The notes under the pieces: model-generated | What the model was told of the DNA's origin: nothing | The model's input: the letters and a program-made list of their open reading frames with translations, nothing else | Database searches by the model: none | Assembly (NCBI GenBank): GCA_038227745.1 | Contig: JBBRPS010000444.1 | Location: 1 to 8,610 of the forward strand | Length of the DNA: 8,610 nucleotides | Direction: 5' to 3' | Origin: DASPXY01 sp038227745 | GTDB lineage: Bacteria; Planctomycetota; Planctomycetia; Gemmatales; Gemmataceae | Shown here: piece after piece, positions 1 through 6,639 of the stretch | Position numbering within the stretch: the stretch's first letter is position 1 | Layout of the letters: every line of letters begins with the position of its first letter | Translations under genes and position numbers: made by a program

Positions 1-142
1 ACGACCCGCGAACCGAAAGGACGGGGCATGAGCGGCCTCCATGTTGCCCAGCTGACCCGGATGCAGCTGTAACGCTCATTCTGGGACTTCTCTATCCATG
101 TGTCCAGATACTGGCGGCGGATTTACGAAATGGTCATCTAGT
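1..142. other. Left-edge region with no supportable gene
   Basis: I see no gene here. One frame is open from base 1 to a TAA at 70-72 and could be the last 23 codons of a gene cut by the window edge, but it is too short to recognise. The rest has stops in several frames and no motif. Together with the repeats and promoter listed separately, it makes up the 343-base stretch before the first gene. Confidence 0.5.
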
Positions 143-214
143 ATCGTGGGCGACTCGCTCCGCGAGTCGCTGCTGCCGCTCCCAGAGCGACTCGCGGAGC
201 GAGTCGCCCACGAT
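143..214. repeat. Composite palindrome: two inverted copies of a self-complementary unit
   Basis: Bases 143-171 and 186-214 are perfect 29-bp inverted repeats around a 14-nt spacer. Each arm is itself a palindrome: GCGACTCGC, a 3-nt centre, then GCGAGTCGC (150-170 and 187-207). The element can therefore fold as one long cruciform or as two small hairpins. It lies upstream of the large secreted-protein gene and is not followed by a T-run, so it does not look like a terminator. The doublet architecture resembles REP doublets (REPINs) of other bacteria. That it is a dispersed family in this genome is inference. Confidence 0.85.
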
Positions 215-236
215 GCAGAAGACAGCGGGGGCAAGC

Positions 237-271
237 CTCGCCGCTCGCCGCTCGCCGCTCGTCACTCGCCT
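237..271. repeat. Degenerate heptanucleotide tandem repeat (CTCGCCG)n
   Basis: Three exact CTCGCCG units run 237-257, followed by a variant CTCGTCA (258-264) and CTCGCCT (265-271). The array sits just upstream of the candidate promoter of the 344 gene. It resembles in form the short tandem heptamers of other bacteria. Function unknown. Confidence 0.75.
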
Positions 272-301
272 TTGCCGTTTCGTCGCCGCCGCTGTTAGAA
301 T
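272..301 (+). promoter_or_regulatory. Candidate sigma70-type promoter for the 344 gene
   Basis: TTGCCG at 272-277 (4 of 6 to consensus), an 18-nt spacer, then TAGAAT at 296-301 (5 of 6). Transcription would start near 308, giving a leader of about 36 nt before the ATG at 344. The match is moderate, and no better promoter was seen in 1-343. Confidence 0.4.
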
Positions 302-343
302 CAAGGGAGCCCGAGGCGACCCCTGCAGCTGCGGAGCCCCGTC

Positions 344-3300
344 ATGAGTCACGCGACCTTCTCGCGCCCCGCCCTCGCCCTGCTGAGCGCCTGCCTGTTG
401 CTGACCGCCCCTGCGGCCGGCCGGGCCGACGACTGGCCGGTGCCGCGCGGGCCGTCGCGCGAGCCCATGCCCTACACGCACGACCCCGCCGTCCTCAAGA
501 AGCTCCCCAAAGAACTCCTCGAAGAGTCCGCCGCCTGCATGCTCTACTACGGCATCAGCCACCTCGTCGAGGCCGACGGCACCGTCGAGACGATCAACCA
601 CGAAGTCACGCGCCTCAACGGCCGCAAGGGCGTCGAGCGCCTCGGCGAGTACCGCAGCATCACCTACGACCCCGCCTACCAGAAGCTCACCCTCAACACC
701 GCCCGCGTCCTCAAGCCCGACGGCAAGGTCGTCGAGATCCAGCCGCGCCACGTCCAGCTCCGCGACCAGAGCACCGACTACCAGGTCTACGACCCCGAGA
801 AACAGCTCGTCATCTCCTTCCCCAACCTCGAGGTCGGCGACACCATCGAGGTCAAATGGACAACCCGCGGCCGTAACCCCGAGTTCGGCGACCAGTTCTT
901 CACGCGCTACAGCTTCGGCGACGACCAGTCGCCCATCGTCCGCGAGGAGGTGCGTGTCCGCCTGCCCAAGGACAAACCCTTCAAGTACGCCATCGTCAAC
1001 GGCAAGCTGGCGCCGACCGTCCGCGACGACGGCAAGTACCGCCTCTACGTCTGGCAGGCGCTCGACCGCCCGCCCGCGCCCCAGGACTCCGACCTGCCCT
1101 CCAAGGAGTTGCTGCGGCTGCAGCTCGCCTGCTCGACGTACGCCTCGTGGGAGGAGGTCGGCAAGTGGAAGCACCGCCTCCGCGCCGACTGCTGGAAATG
1201 CACCGACGCGATCCGCAAAGTGGTTGCCGACGTGACCCGCGGCCTCACGACGCCCGAGGAAAAGGCCCGGGCGCTGACGGCGTGGGTGCGGCGGCGCATC
1301 CGCTATGTCTCGGTGGGGGCGACCCGCCACGGCTACACGCCGCACGCGCCCGACCAGGTACTCGCCAACCTGTTCGGCGACTGCAAGGACCAGGCCCAGC
1401 TCCTCGCCGTCATGCTGCGCGAGGCGGGCCTGCTCGTCTTCCTCGTCACGCTCGGCGCCCAGGACGACGGCCAGGTCCTCCCCGAGGTGCCCTCGCCGTG
1501 GGGCACGCACGCCATCCTCATGGTGCGCATCGACGGGCAAGATCACTGGATCGACACCACCGCAACGCAGTCGGCGTGGGACTTCCTGCCGCCGGAGGAC
1601 CGCGACCGCGTCGTCTACGTGACGCAGGACGAGTCGGTCCGGCTGATGCGCACGCCGCCGATGACGTGCGCGGCGAACCGCTTCGAGCAGACCACGCACG
1701 TCTTCGTCCGGCCCGACGGCACGGCGATCTCGCGCCGCGGCCTGACGTACCAGGGCCAGGCGGCGGTCGGCCGCCGCGGCGCCTGGCTGGAGGTGCCGCT
1801 GGGCGAGCGCCGCCGGCAGATGACCGCGGCGCTGCAGGACGCCAACAGCCGCACGCGCCTCTACCGGCTCAGTGTCAACGAGGCGACGCTGCGCGACCTG
1901 GAGCGGCCAGTGCGCGCCGAGGTCGAGTTCGAGGTCCCCGGCGCCTTCACCGGCAGCCCCGACAAGGAGGGCAGCGTCACCGACAGCAACGTCTGGAACC
2001 GCCTCCTCGCCTACACCCTCGACCACGACCGCAAGGTGGCGCTCGACCTGGGCCGGCCGTTCGAGTCGGTTCACCGCTACGAGATCGAGCTGCCGCCCGC
2101 CTACCGCCTCGACGGCGCCCCCTCCGACCACGACGTCCGCTCGAAGTGGGGCTCCTTCAAGGTCGCGGTCAAGACGCAGGGACCGCGGCGGCTGGACGTG
2201 ACGTTCCAGATGCGGCTGGAGAAGACGCGCGTCGAGCCGGCCGACTTCGACGCCTTCCGCCGCTTCCACGAGAAGGTGTCGAAGAGCTATCGCGCCTGGG
2301 TGAACCTGGTGCCGACGAAGGACCTGGCCGACGCGGCGGCGCTGGAGGCGTGGCTGGTCTGGGCGCCGGCGGACCGTCACTCGGCGGAGGTGCTGGCCAG
2401 CCTGTACCAGGACAACGGCCGGGCCGCCGACGCCCGCCGCGTGCTGCGCCTGGGCCGCGCCTTCCACCCGCGCGACGCGAAGCTGTGGGAGATGACGATC
2501 AAGGCCGCCGACTCGCCCGCCGAGGAGGCGGCTGCCTACCGCACGATGGTGCGCCTGTTCCCCGCCGAACCGAAGTACGCCCTGGCGCTGGGCGAGGTGT
2601 GCGTGCAGCGCGGCGACCGGGCGGGGGCGGCGGCGGTACTGAACCCGCTGGCGGCGAAGGGGACGGCGGCGGTGCGCGGGGCGGCTCACTACCAGCTGGC
2701 GCGGGCCTGCCTGCCTGCCGGCGACGCCGCCGCGGCGCTGAAGCACCTCGACGCCGCGCGCGACGTCAGCGCGGAGAGTGTCGCCACGCCGGCGGCGCTG
2801 CGCTTGCGCGGCGCGGTCCACGAGCGGCTCGGCCAGCCGGCGGAGGCGCTCGACGCCTACCGCCAGGCGCTGAAGCTGGACGGCGAGGCCGAGCCGGTGC
2901 TGGCGGCGCTGGTCCGCCTGGAGTTGGCCGGCGGCAAGCGGGCCGAGTCGCTGAACGACCTGCGCCGCTACACGCTGCTGGTGGCCGACGACCGCGCCGG
3001 CCTGGTGCGGGCGGCGGAGTGGCACCTGCAGCTCGGCCGCGACGAGGATGCTTTCGAGATGGCCACGCGCGCTCAGGAAAAGCGCTTCGACGCCCGGGCG
3101 CAGCGGGTGCTGGGCCTGGTGCAGCTGCGGCGCGGCAACTACGGGCGTGCGGTCCATCACCTCGGCCGGGCGGAGCGCGACGAGGACGTGCTGCTGGGCC
3201 TAATTCGCGGTCACCTGGCGCTGGGCAAGGTGGCGGAGGCGATCGAGGCGGGCGAAGCAGCGGGCAAGCTGGGGAAGCCGGGCGAAGCGCTGCGGAAGGC

Positions 3301-3859
3301 GGCGGCGCAGACGACGGCGCTGGCGGAGCGCCGCAAGGGGCTGTTGCGCGAGCTGAAGGCGTCGGTGGAGAAGGCGTACCCGTGGGCGGTGGCGATTGAC
3401 GCCTTCCTGGCCGCGGACGTGCTGTACCAGGACGGCGGGCCGCGCGCGCGGGTCGAGTCGCTGCTGGCGGGGGCGTTCGCGGCGGGCGTGGACTTCGGCC
3501 CGGCGTACGCGCTGCGCGGGCTGCTGGCGCTGGAGCGCGGGCGGCTGGGCAAGGCACTGGCGGACGCGGAGCGGGCAGTGGCGCTCAGCCCGGGCGAGGC
3601 GCGGGCCTACCTGGCGCGCGGGCGGGTGCGGCTGGAGCGGCTGGAGAAGATGGCGCTCGCCGACCTGGGGCGGGCGGCGGCGCTGACGCGGCGCGGCGAT
3701 GGCGTGGTGCTGCACTGGCTGGCGGCGGCGCAGTTCCAGTCGGGGCTGCGCGGGCAGGCGCTGGCGACGCAGCGCGAGGCGGTGCGGCTGCGGCCGGGGG
3801 ACGCGGAGTTGGCGGAGCAGTTGCGCGAGTTGGAGCGGGCGGCGGGGCACAGGGAATAG
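344..3859 (+). CDS. Secreted DUF3857 / transglutaminase-like protein with C-terminal TPR repeats
   Basis: A 1171-residue exported protein. Residues 1-28 form a signal peptide with probable cleavage after GRA-28; an LSAC at 14-17 resembles a lipobox but lies inside the hydrophobic core. Residues about 55-215 match the DUF3857 type. About 285-410 form a transglutaminase/papain-like core with a complete putative triad: Cys347 (in FGDCKDQ), His389 (in GTHAILM) and Asp404 (in WIDTT). About 450-650 is a beta-rich part like the domain that usually follows this core. About 665-1165 is a series of helical TPR-type repeats rich in Ala and Leu. GGAG at 333-336, 7 nt before the ATG, supports this start. 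The family is common in Planctomycetota and Bacteroidota but its substrate is unknown. The intact triad suggests a peptidase or amide-bond enzyme, and the TPRs suggest protein binding; both are inference. It appears monocistronic, with a terminator 6 nt after the stop. Confidence 0.9.
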   Translation: MSHATFSRPALALLSACLLLTAPAAGRADDWPVPRGPSREPMPYTHDPAVLKKLPKELLEESAACMLYYGISHLVEADGTVETINHEVTRLNGRKGVERLGEYRSITYDPAYQKLTLNTARVLKPDGKVVEIQPRHVQLRDQSTDYQVYDPEKQLVISFPNLEVGDTIEVKWTTRGRNPEFGDQFFTRYSFGDDQSPIVREEVRVRLPKDKPFKYAIVNGKLAPTVRDDGKYRLYVWQALDRPPAPQDSDLPSKELLRLQLACSTYASWEEVGKWKHRLRADCWKCTDAIRKVVADVTRGLTTPEEKARALTAWVRRRIRYVSVGATRHGYTPHAPDQVLANLFGDCKDQAQLLAVMLREAGLLVFLVTLGAQDDGQVLPEVPSPWGTHAILMVRIDGQDHWIDTTATQSAWDFLPPEDRDRVVYVTQDESVRLMRTPPMTCAANRFEQTTHVFVRPDGTAISRRGLTYQGQAAVGRRGAWLEVPLGERRRQMTAALQDANSRTRLYRLSVNEATLRDLERPVRAEVEFEVPGAFTGSPDKEGSVTDSNVWNRLLAYTLDHDRKVALDLGRPFESVHRYEIELPPAYRLDGAPSDHDVRSKWGSFKVAVKTQGPRRLDVTFQMRLEKTRVEPADFDAFRRFHEKVSKSYRAWVNLVPTKDLADAAALEAWLVWAPADRHSAEVLASLYQDNGRAADARRVLRLGRAFHPRDAKLWEMTIKAADSPAEEAAAYRTMVRLFPAEPKYALALGEVCVQRGDRAGAAAVLNPLAAKGTAAVRGAAHYQLARACLPAGDAAAALKHLDAARDVSAESVATPAALRLRGAVHERLGQPAEALDAYRQALKLDGEAEPVLAALVRLELAGGKRAESLNDLRRYTLLVADDRAGLVRAAEWHLQLGRDEDAFEMATRAQEKRFDARAQRVLGLVQLRRGNYGRAVHHLGRAERDEDVLLGLIRGHLALGKVAEAIEAGEAAGKLGKPGEALRKAAAQTTALAERRKGLLRELKASVEKAYPWAVAIDAFLAADVLYQDGGPRARVESLLAGAFAAGVDFGPAYALRGLLALERGRLGKALADAERAVALSPGEARAYLARGRVRLERLEKMALADLGRAAALTRRGDGVVLHWLAAAQFQSGLRGQALATQREAVRLRPGDAELAEQLRELERAAGHRE

Positions 3860-3865
3860 GCCCTC

Positions 3866-3936
3866 AAGCCCACGGGTCGCACCCCGTGGGTTTTGGGTTG
3901 CGGCGCCGCCCCCACGGGGTGCGACCCGTGGGCTTT
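3866..3936 (+). terminator. Double palindrome, likely terminator of the 344 gene
   Basis: Bases 3866-3890 and 3911-3935 are perfect 25-bp inverted repeats around a 20-nt loop. Each arm is also a hairpin by itself (CCCACGGG with CCCGTGGG, about 6 nt between), and the first is followed by TTTT at 3891-3894. It begins 6 nt after the stop codon of the upstream gene. The placement and the T-run support termination, while the doublet form matches a repeat element. The unit recurs in the terminator at 5427. Confidence 0.75.
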
Positions 3937-3945
3937 AGCTTCACC

Positions 3946-3974
3946 TTGACCCCCAAGATAAGTCTTCTTATAGT
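3946..3974 (+). promoter_or_regulatory. Sigma70-type promoter for the 4067 gene and probably rpmA
   Basis: TTGACC at 3946-3951 (5 of 6), a 17-nt spacer, then TATAGT at 3969-3974 (5 of 6). Transcription would start near 3981, with a leader of about 86 nt. An inverted repeat TAAGTC-N10-GACTTA (3959-3980) covers the -10 box and could be an operator; no regulator is recognisable. Confidence 0.7.
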
Positions 3975-4066
3975 GACTTAGCTACCGCCCCCTTTGCAGG
4001 GATCGGTATGCGCCGAGCGTTCCGCGTCGGTCCGCCCGGCAGGACATCCGAAGGGAGGAGAGGTCA

Positions 4067-4921
4067 ATGAGAGTAATCTGGGCTATGCCACGGCGGCGTT
4101 TGGCCCTGGCTCTCCCTTCCGTGTGCGCCCTCGTGCTGTCGCTCGGCCTGATGAACGCCGCGGGACAGAACACCACCTTCAACGAGCGCGAGGTCAAGTC
4201 CGAGAGGTCCGAACTCGACGACCCCAAACTCGACGTCTGGTCGCTCGACTTCCGCTTCAAGGATCCGCGCCTTATCAAGGTAATCGTCCCTGGCCGCGGC
4301 ACGCGCATCTGCTGGTACCTGTGGTATCAGGTCGTCAACCGCACCAAGGAGGCGCGCGTCTTCATCCCCGACTTCGAGCTGGTCACGCTCGACCACCCCG
4401 GCGCCTTTCAGGACGAGATCCTGCCGTACGTGCAGGACCAGATCAAGAAGATCGAGGACCTGACCGGCTACCAGGACATCAAGAACTCGGTGACCATCGC
4501 CGCCCAGCCGATCCCGGTGTCACGGCCGGCGGGCGAGGCGTTCCCGCGGGCAGTGACGGGCGTGGCTATCTGGGACGGCAGCAGCGCCGATCCCAACGCC
4601 CGCGACTCCAAGGCGCGCGAGCTGAGCGACACGACGCGCTTCAGCATCTTCGTGAGCGGCCTGTCGAACGGCTGGGTGCTGGTCGATCCGCTGGTGGGCG
4701 GCCGGCAGGAGGCGCCGGTGATCCGCCGCAAGACGCTGCAGTTGAACTTCAAGCGGGTCGGCGACCGCTTCTCGCTCGACTCGCGCGAGATCCAGTTCGT
4801 GGCGCCCGCGGAGTGGATCTACCGGGCGTCGGCGATCCAGCTGCCGGCCGAATTGCCGCCGGGCGCGGGCAAGGCGCCGGGCGGCGCGGGGGCGAAAAAG
4901 GACGCCGGCAAGGCCCCCTGA
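4067..4921 (+). CDS. Secreted protein of unknown function
   Basis: 284 residues, not assigned to a named family. Residues 1 to about 33 are a signal peptide: three arginines at 9-11, a hydrophobic stretch 12-29, then probable cleavage near AAG-33. The mature part has a beta-strand-like section around 58-110 with many aromatic residues, then a helical stretch about 115-145 (DQIKKIEDLTGYQD), further strand-like sequence, and a low-complexity Gly/Ala/Lys/Pro tail from about 263. No catalytic motif or membrane segment was seen after the signal. A strong ribosome site (GGGAGGAG, 4053-4060) lies 6 nt before this ATG and favours it over Met7. It has its own promoter (3946-3974). rpmA follows after 51 nt with no terminator between, so the two are probably cotranscribed; that does not imply a ribosomal role. 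Confidence 0.85.
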   Translation: MRVIWAMPRRRLALALPSVCALVLSLGLMNAAGQNTTFNEREVKSERSELDDPKLDVWSLDFRFKDPRLIKVIVPGRGTRICWYLWYQVVNRTKEARVFIPDFELVTLDHPGAFQDEILPYVQDQIKKIEDLTGYQDIKNSVTIAAQPIPVSRPAGEAFPRAVTGVAIWDGSSADPNARDSKARELSDTTRFSIFVSGLSNGWVLVDPLVGGRQEAPVIRRKTLQLNFKRVGDRFSLDSREIQFVAPAEWIYRASAIQLPAELPPGAGKAPGGAGAKKDAGKAP

Positions 4922-4972
4922 GAGTGGTGCCGCGGCCGAAACTTCGGGTCAACATCTGAGAGGGCAAAGGAC

Positions 4973-5245
4973 ATGGCACACAAAAAAGGTCAAGGTTCGG
5001 TCCGCAACGGCCGCGAGTCGCACAGCCAGCGCCTGGGGATCAAGGCGTACGGCGGTCAGGCGATCCCGGCGGGCGGCATCATCGTGCGGCAGCGCGGCAC
5101 GCGCTACCACCCCGGCCGCAACGTCGGCCGCGGTCGCGACGACACGCTGTTCGCGCTGGTGGCCGGCGTGGTGAAGTTCGACCGGCAGGGGAAGCGCATC
5201 AACGTCGTGGCCCCGATCGCGGCCGCCGCCCCGGCCGCCCAGTAG
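4973..5245 (+). CDS. rpmA: 50S ribosomal protein L27
   Basis: A 90-residue protein with the signature of bacterial L27: it begins MAHKKGQGSVRNGR and carries GIIVRQRGT, then YHPGRNVGRG and DDTLFALVAGVVKF. L27 sits in the large subunit with its N-terminus near the peptidyl-transferase centre. The N-terminus starts directly with MAHKKG, without the Firmicutes-type extension that must be cleaved off. The C-terminus ends in an Ala/Pro-rich tail (about residues 79-90) beyond the usual core. GAGAGGG at 4958-4964, 8 nt before the ATG, is the likely ribosome site. In many bacteria rplU precedes and obg follows this gene; here neither adjoins it. It probably shares a transcript with the upstream secreted-protein gene. 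Confidence 0.98.
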   Translation: MAHKKGQGSVRNGRESHSQRLGIKAYGGQAIPAGGIIVRQRGTRYHPGRNVGRGRDDTLFALVAGVVKFDRQGKRINVVAPIAAAAPAAQ

Positions 5246-5284
5246 GGAGCGACACCCTGAATCCGCACAGACAAGGAGGGAGCG

Positions 5285-5365
5285 ATGATACGCACGAGCG
5301 ACGGTATATGCCGTGGAACCTTCGTTCCCTCCCGTAGCTCAGTGGTGAGAGCGCCCGCCTTATAA
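5285..5365 (+). other. Possible short leader reading frame overlapping the tRNA gene
   Basis: An ATG at 5285 lies 4 nt after a near-perfect ribosome site (AAGGAGGG, 5273-5280) and opens a 26-codon frame. Its TAA stop (5363-5365) falls inside the tRNA anticodon loop. Codons 2 and 8 are ATA, which I found in-frame in none of the other genes of the window and which the adjacent tRNA would decode. The peptide resembles nothing I know. It could be a chance frame, a remnant of a displaced gene, or a regulatory leader. Confidence 0.2.
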
Positions 5366-5400
5366 GCGGTTGGTCGCGGGTTCAAACCCCGCCGGGAGGA
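5328..5400 (+). tRNA. tRNA-Ile, anticodon TAT (reads AUA)
   Basis: A 73-nt cloverleaf folds cleanly. The acceptor stem is 5328-5334 with 5393-5399 (7 perfect pairs, C1-G72) and the discriminator is A5400. The D stem is GCTC/GAGC (5337-5340, 5349-5352). The anticodon stem is 5354-5358 with 5366-5370 and has a C-T mismatch at its outer pair. The anticodon loop is CTTATAA, with anticodon TAT at 5361-5363. The variable loop is 5 nt, and the T arm is GCGGG-TTCAAAC-CCCGC (5376-5392). CCA is not encoded. By anticodon and A73 this is an isoleucine tRNA. UAU is unusual in bacteria, which mostly read AUA with a lysidine-modified CAU anticodon. Amino-acid identity is inferred from the anticodon. Confidence 0.9.
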
Positions 5401-5426
5401 CTGCCCGGCGCCTACCGATGATCCGG

Positions 5427-5458
5427 AAAGCCCACGGGTTGCCACCCGTGGGCTTTTT
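5427..5458. terminator. Bidirectional intrinsic terminator between tRNA and convergent oxidoreductase gene
   Basis: A perfect 13-bp stem (5427-5439 with 5444-5456) closes a 4-nt loop TGCC. It carries a five-T run at 5454-5458 on the plus strand and TTT at the hairpin end on the minus strand. It lies 26 nt after the tRNA and 13 nt after the stop of the minus-strand gene, so it can end both transcripts. The stem shares CCCACGGGT with the double palindrome at 3866-3935. Confidence 0.9.
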
Positions 5459-5471
5459 GCGTTCGCCCGCC

Positions 5472-6551
5472 CTACGCCTTCTCCGGCTGCCCCGACGCCG
5501 CCGACCGATACGCCGCGTCGAGCAGCAGCACCGAGCGCAGCGCCGCCTCCCCCGGCGACCCGTTCACGTCCGTCTTCCCCAGCACCAAGTCCACGAAGTT
5601 GTTCGGCGGCCCGTCGCAGGTGTAGGCGCCCGCATCGGGGGCGACCTCGACGCGCTCCACCCTGCCGTCGTGGCGACGCAGCTCCAGCCGGGCGCGCTCA
5701 CAGTCGAGCATCAGCAAGCCGTCCGTCCCGAAGATGCGCAGATCGACCTGGTACTGTGCGGTGCCGGTCGGCGGCACGGTCCCCGCGCCGGACACGGTGC
5801 CGATTGCCCCGCCGGCGAAGCGCACGCTGATCGCGTCGTAGAGATCGACGCGGGCGCCGGGGGCGCTCATCAGGGCGTAGACAGACTCCGGCGTCAGGCC
5901 GGTCAGCCAGGCGAGCATGCCGGTGGAGTGCGAGAGCTGGGCGTGGCCGTAGCCGCCGCCGGCGACCGCGGGGTCGGCCCAGGTGCGCGGGTCCGGCTCG
6001 AACAGCACGTCGCCCGCCTGGCCGCTGTTCCTGTCGGCCGCGAAGGGCCGCCCGCTGAGCAGGTCGCGGATCGGCGAGGCCATGTGGCAGAGGACGTACT
6101 GCACCGTGCCGACCGCCCCCTCGTCGAGCCAGCGCTTCGCCGTCTGCACGAACGGATTGTAGTTCCAGCCATAGGGCACGAGCAGGTGCAGGCCCTTCAC
6201 GGCGGCGCGGCGCACCAACTCGCGGGCGTGGTCGGCGCGGGTACACATCGGCTTTTCGCACAGCACGTGCAGGCCGCGCTCCAGGGCCAGCTTCGCGTGC
6301 TCGTAATGGAGGGTGTGCGGCGAGACGACGAAGACGGCGTCGAGGCCGGGGTGGTTGACGAGTTCCGCGGCGCTCTCGGTGGCGAAGCGGAAGCCGAAGC
6401 GGTCCTTGACCTGCTGCAGTTCGGTGCGGCCGAGGCGGCAGACGGCGGCGAGTTCCACGTCGTCGCGTTTGGCGAGGAGCGGCAGGTAGTTGGCGGTGGC
6501 CCACCAGCCGGCGCCGAGGAAGCCGAGGCGCGCCTTGCGCTGGGTCGTCAT
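5472..6551 (-). CDS. Gfo/Idh/MocA family oxidoreductase
   Basis: A 359-residue predicted cytoplasmic NAD(P)-dependent oxidoreductase, of usual family length. The N-terminal Rossmann fold carries a GFLGAGWWA nucleotide-binding loop (residues 10-18) and the hallmark EKP at 99-101 (in VLCEKPM), followed by a C-terminal substrate domain. Where many relatives have GGGxLxDxGxHxxD, this protein reads AGGGYGHAQLSHS (about 197-209): His203 and His208 are present but the usual aspartate is not, so the subfamily and sugar or inositol-like substrate cannot be named. The frame stays open to 6611, but the ATG at 6551 is preferred because AGGGGGA lies 7 nt upstream and the Rossmann strand begins soon after. 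It is transcribed alone, divergently from the DUF1559 gene and convergently with the tRNA. No convincing promoter of its own was found. Confidence 0.93.
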   Translation of the reverse strand: MTTQRKARLGFLGAGWWATANYLPLLAKRDDVELAAVCRLGRTELQQVKDRFGFRFATESAAELVNHPGLDAVFVVSPHTLHYEHAKLALERGLHVLCEKPMCTRADHARELVRRAAVKGLHLLVPYGWNYNPFVQTAKRWLDEGAVGTVQYVLCHMASPIRDLLSGRPFAADRNSGQAGDVLFEPDPRTWADPAVAGGGYGHAQLSHSTGMLAWLTGLTPESVYALMSAPGARVDLYDAISVRFAGGAIGTVSGAGTVPPTGTAQYQVDLRIFGTDGLLMLDCERARLELRRHDGRVERVEVAPDAGAYTCDGPPNNFVDLVLGKTDVNGSPGEAALRSVLLLDAAYRSAASGQPEKA

Positions 6552-6639
6552 GTGCGTGTCCCCCTGGGGCGAAACCGGACTGAGTGTAACCGCCGCCGCG
6601 GGCGCCGGCAACCGCCAGGGCGGCGGAAATGCCCGGCAT

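Noticed and set aside
1..72. Possible C-terminal end of a gene cut by the left edge
   Set aside because: Only 23 codons with no recognisable motif; chance is as likely.
237..271. Heptamer array as a CRISPR array
   Set aside because: The units are contiguous 7-mers without spacers, and no cas-like gene is present.
134..3160. 1008-codon open frame on the minus strand
   Set aside because: It lies antisense to the 344 gene, is Arg/Ala/Val-rich without domains, and crosses the palindrome at 143-214. Such shadows are expected when third positions are nearly all G or C.
5381..5400. tRNA 3' end as an attachment site for an integrated element
   Set aside because: No direct repeat of the tRNA 3' end and no integrase appear in the window.
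5104..5445. 113-codon minus-strand frame over rpmA and the tRNA
   Set aside because: It is the translated complement of a tRNA and rpmA, a common false prediction.
6552..6611. 20-residue upstream extension of the oxidoreductase
   Set aside because: The residues are not Rossmann-like, and the downstream ATG has a good ribosome site.
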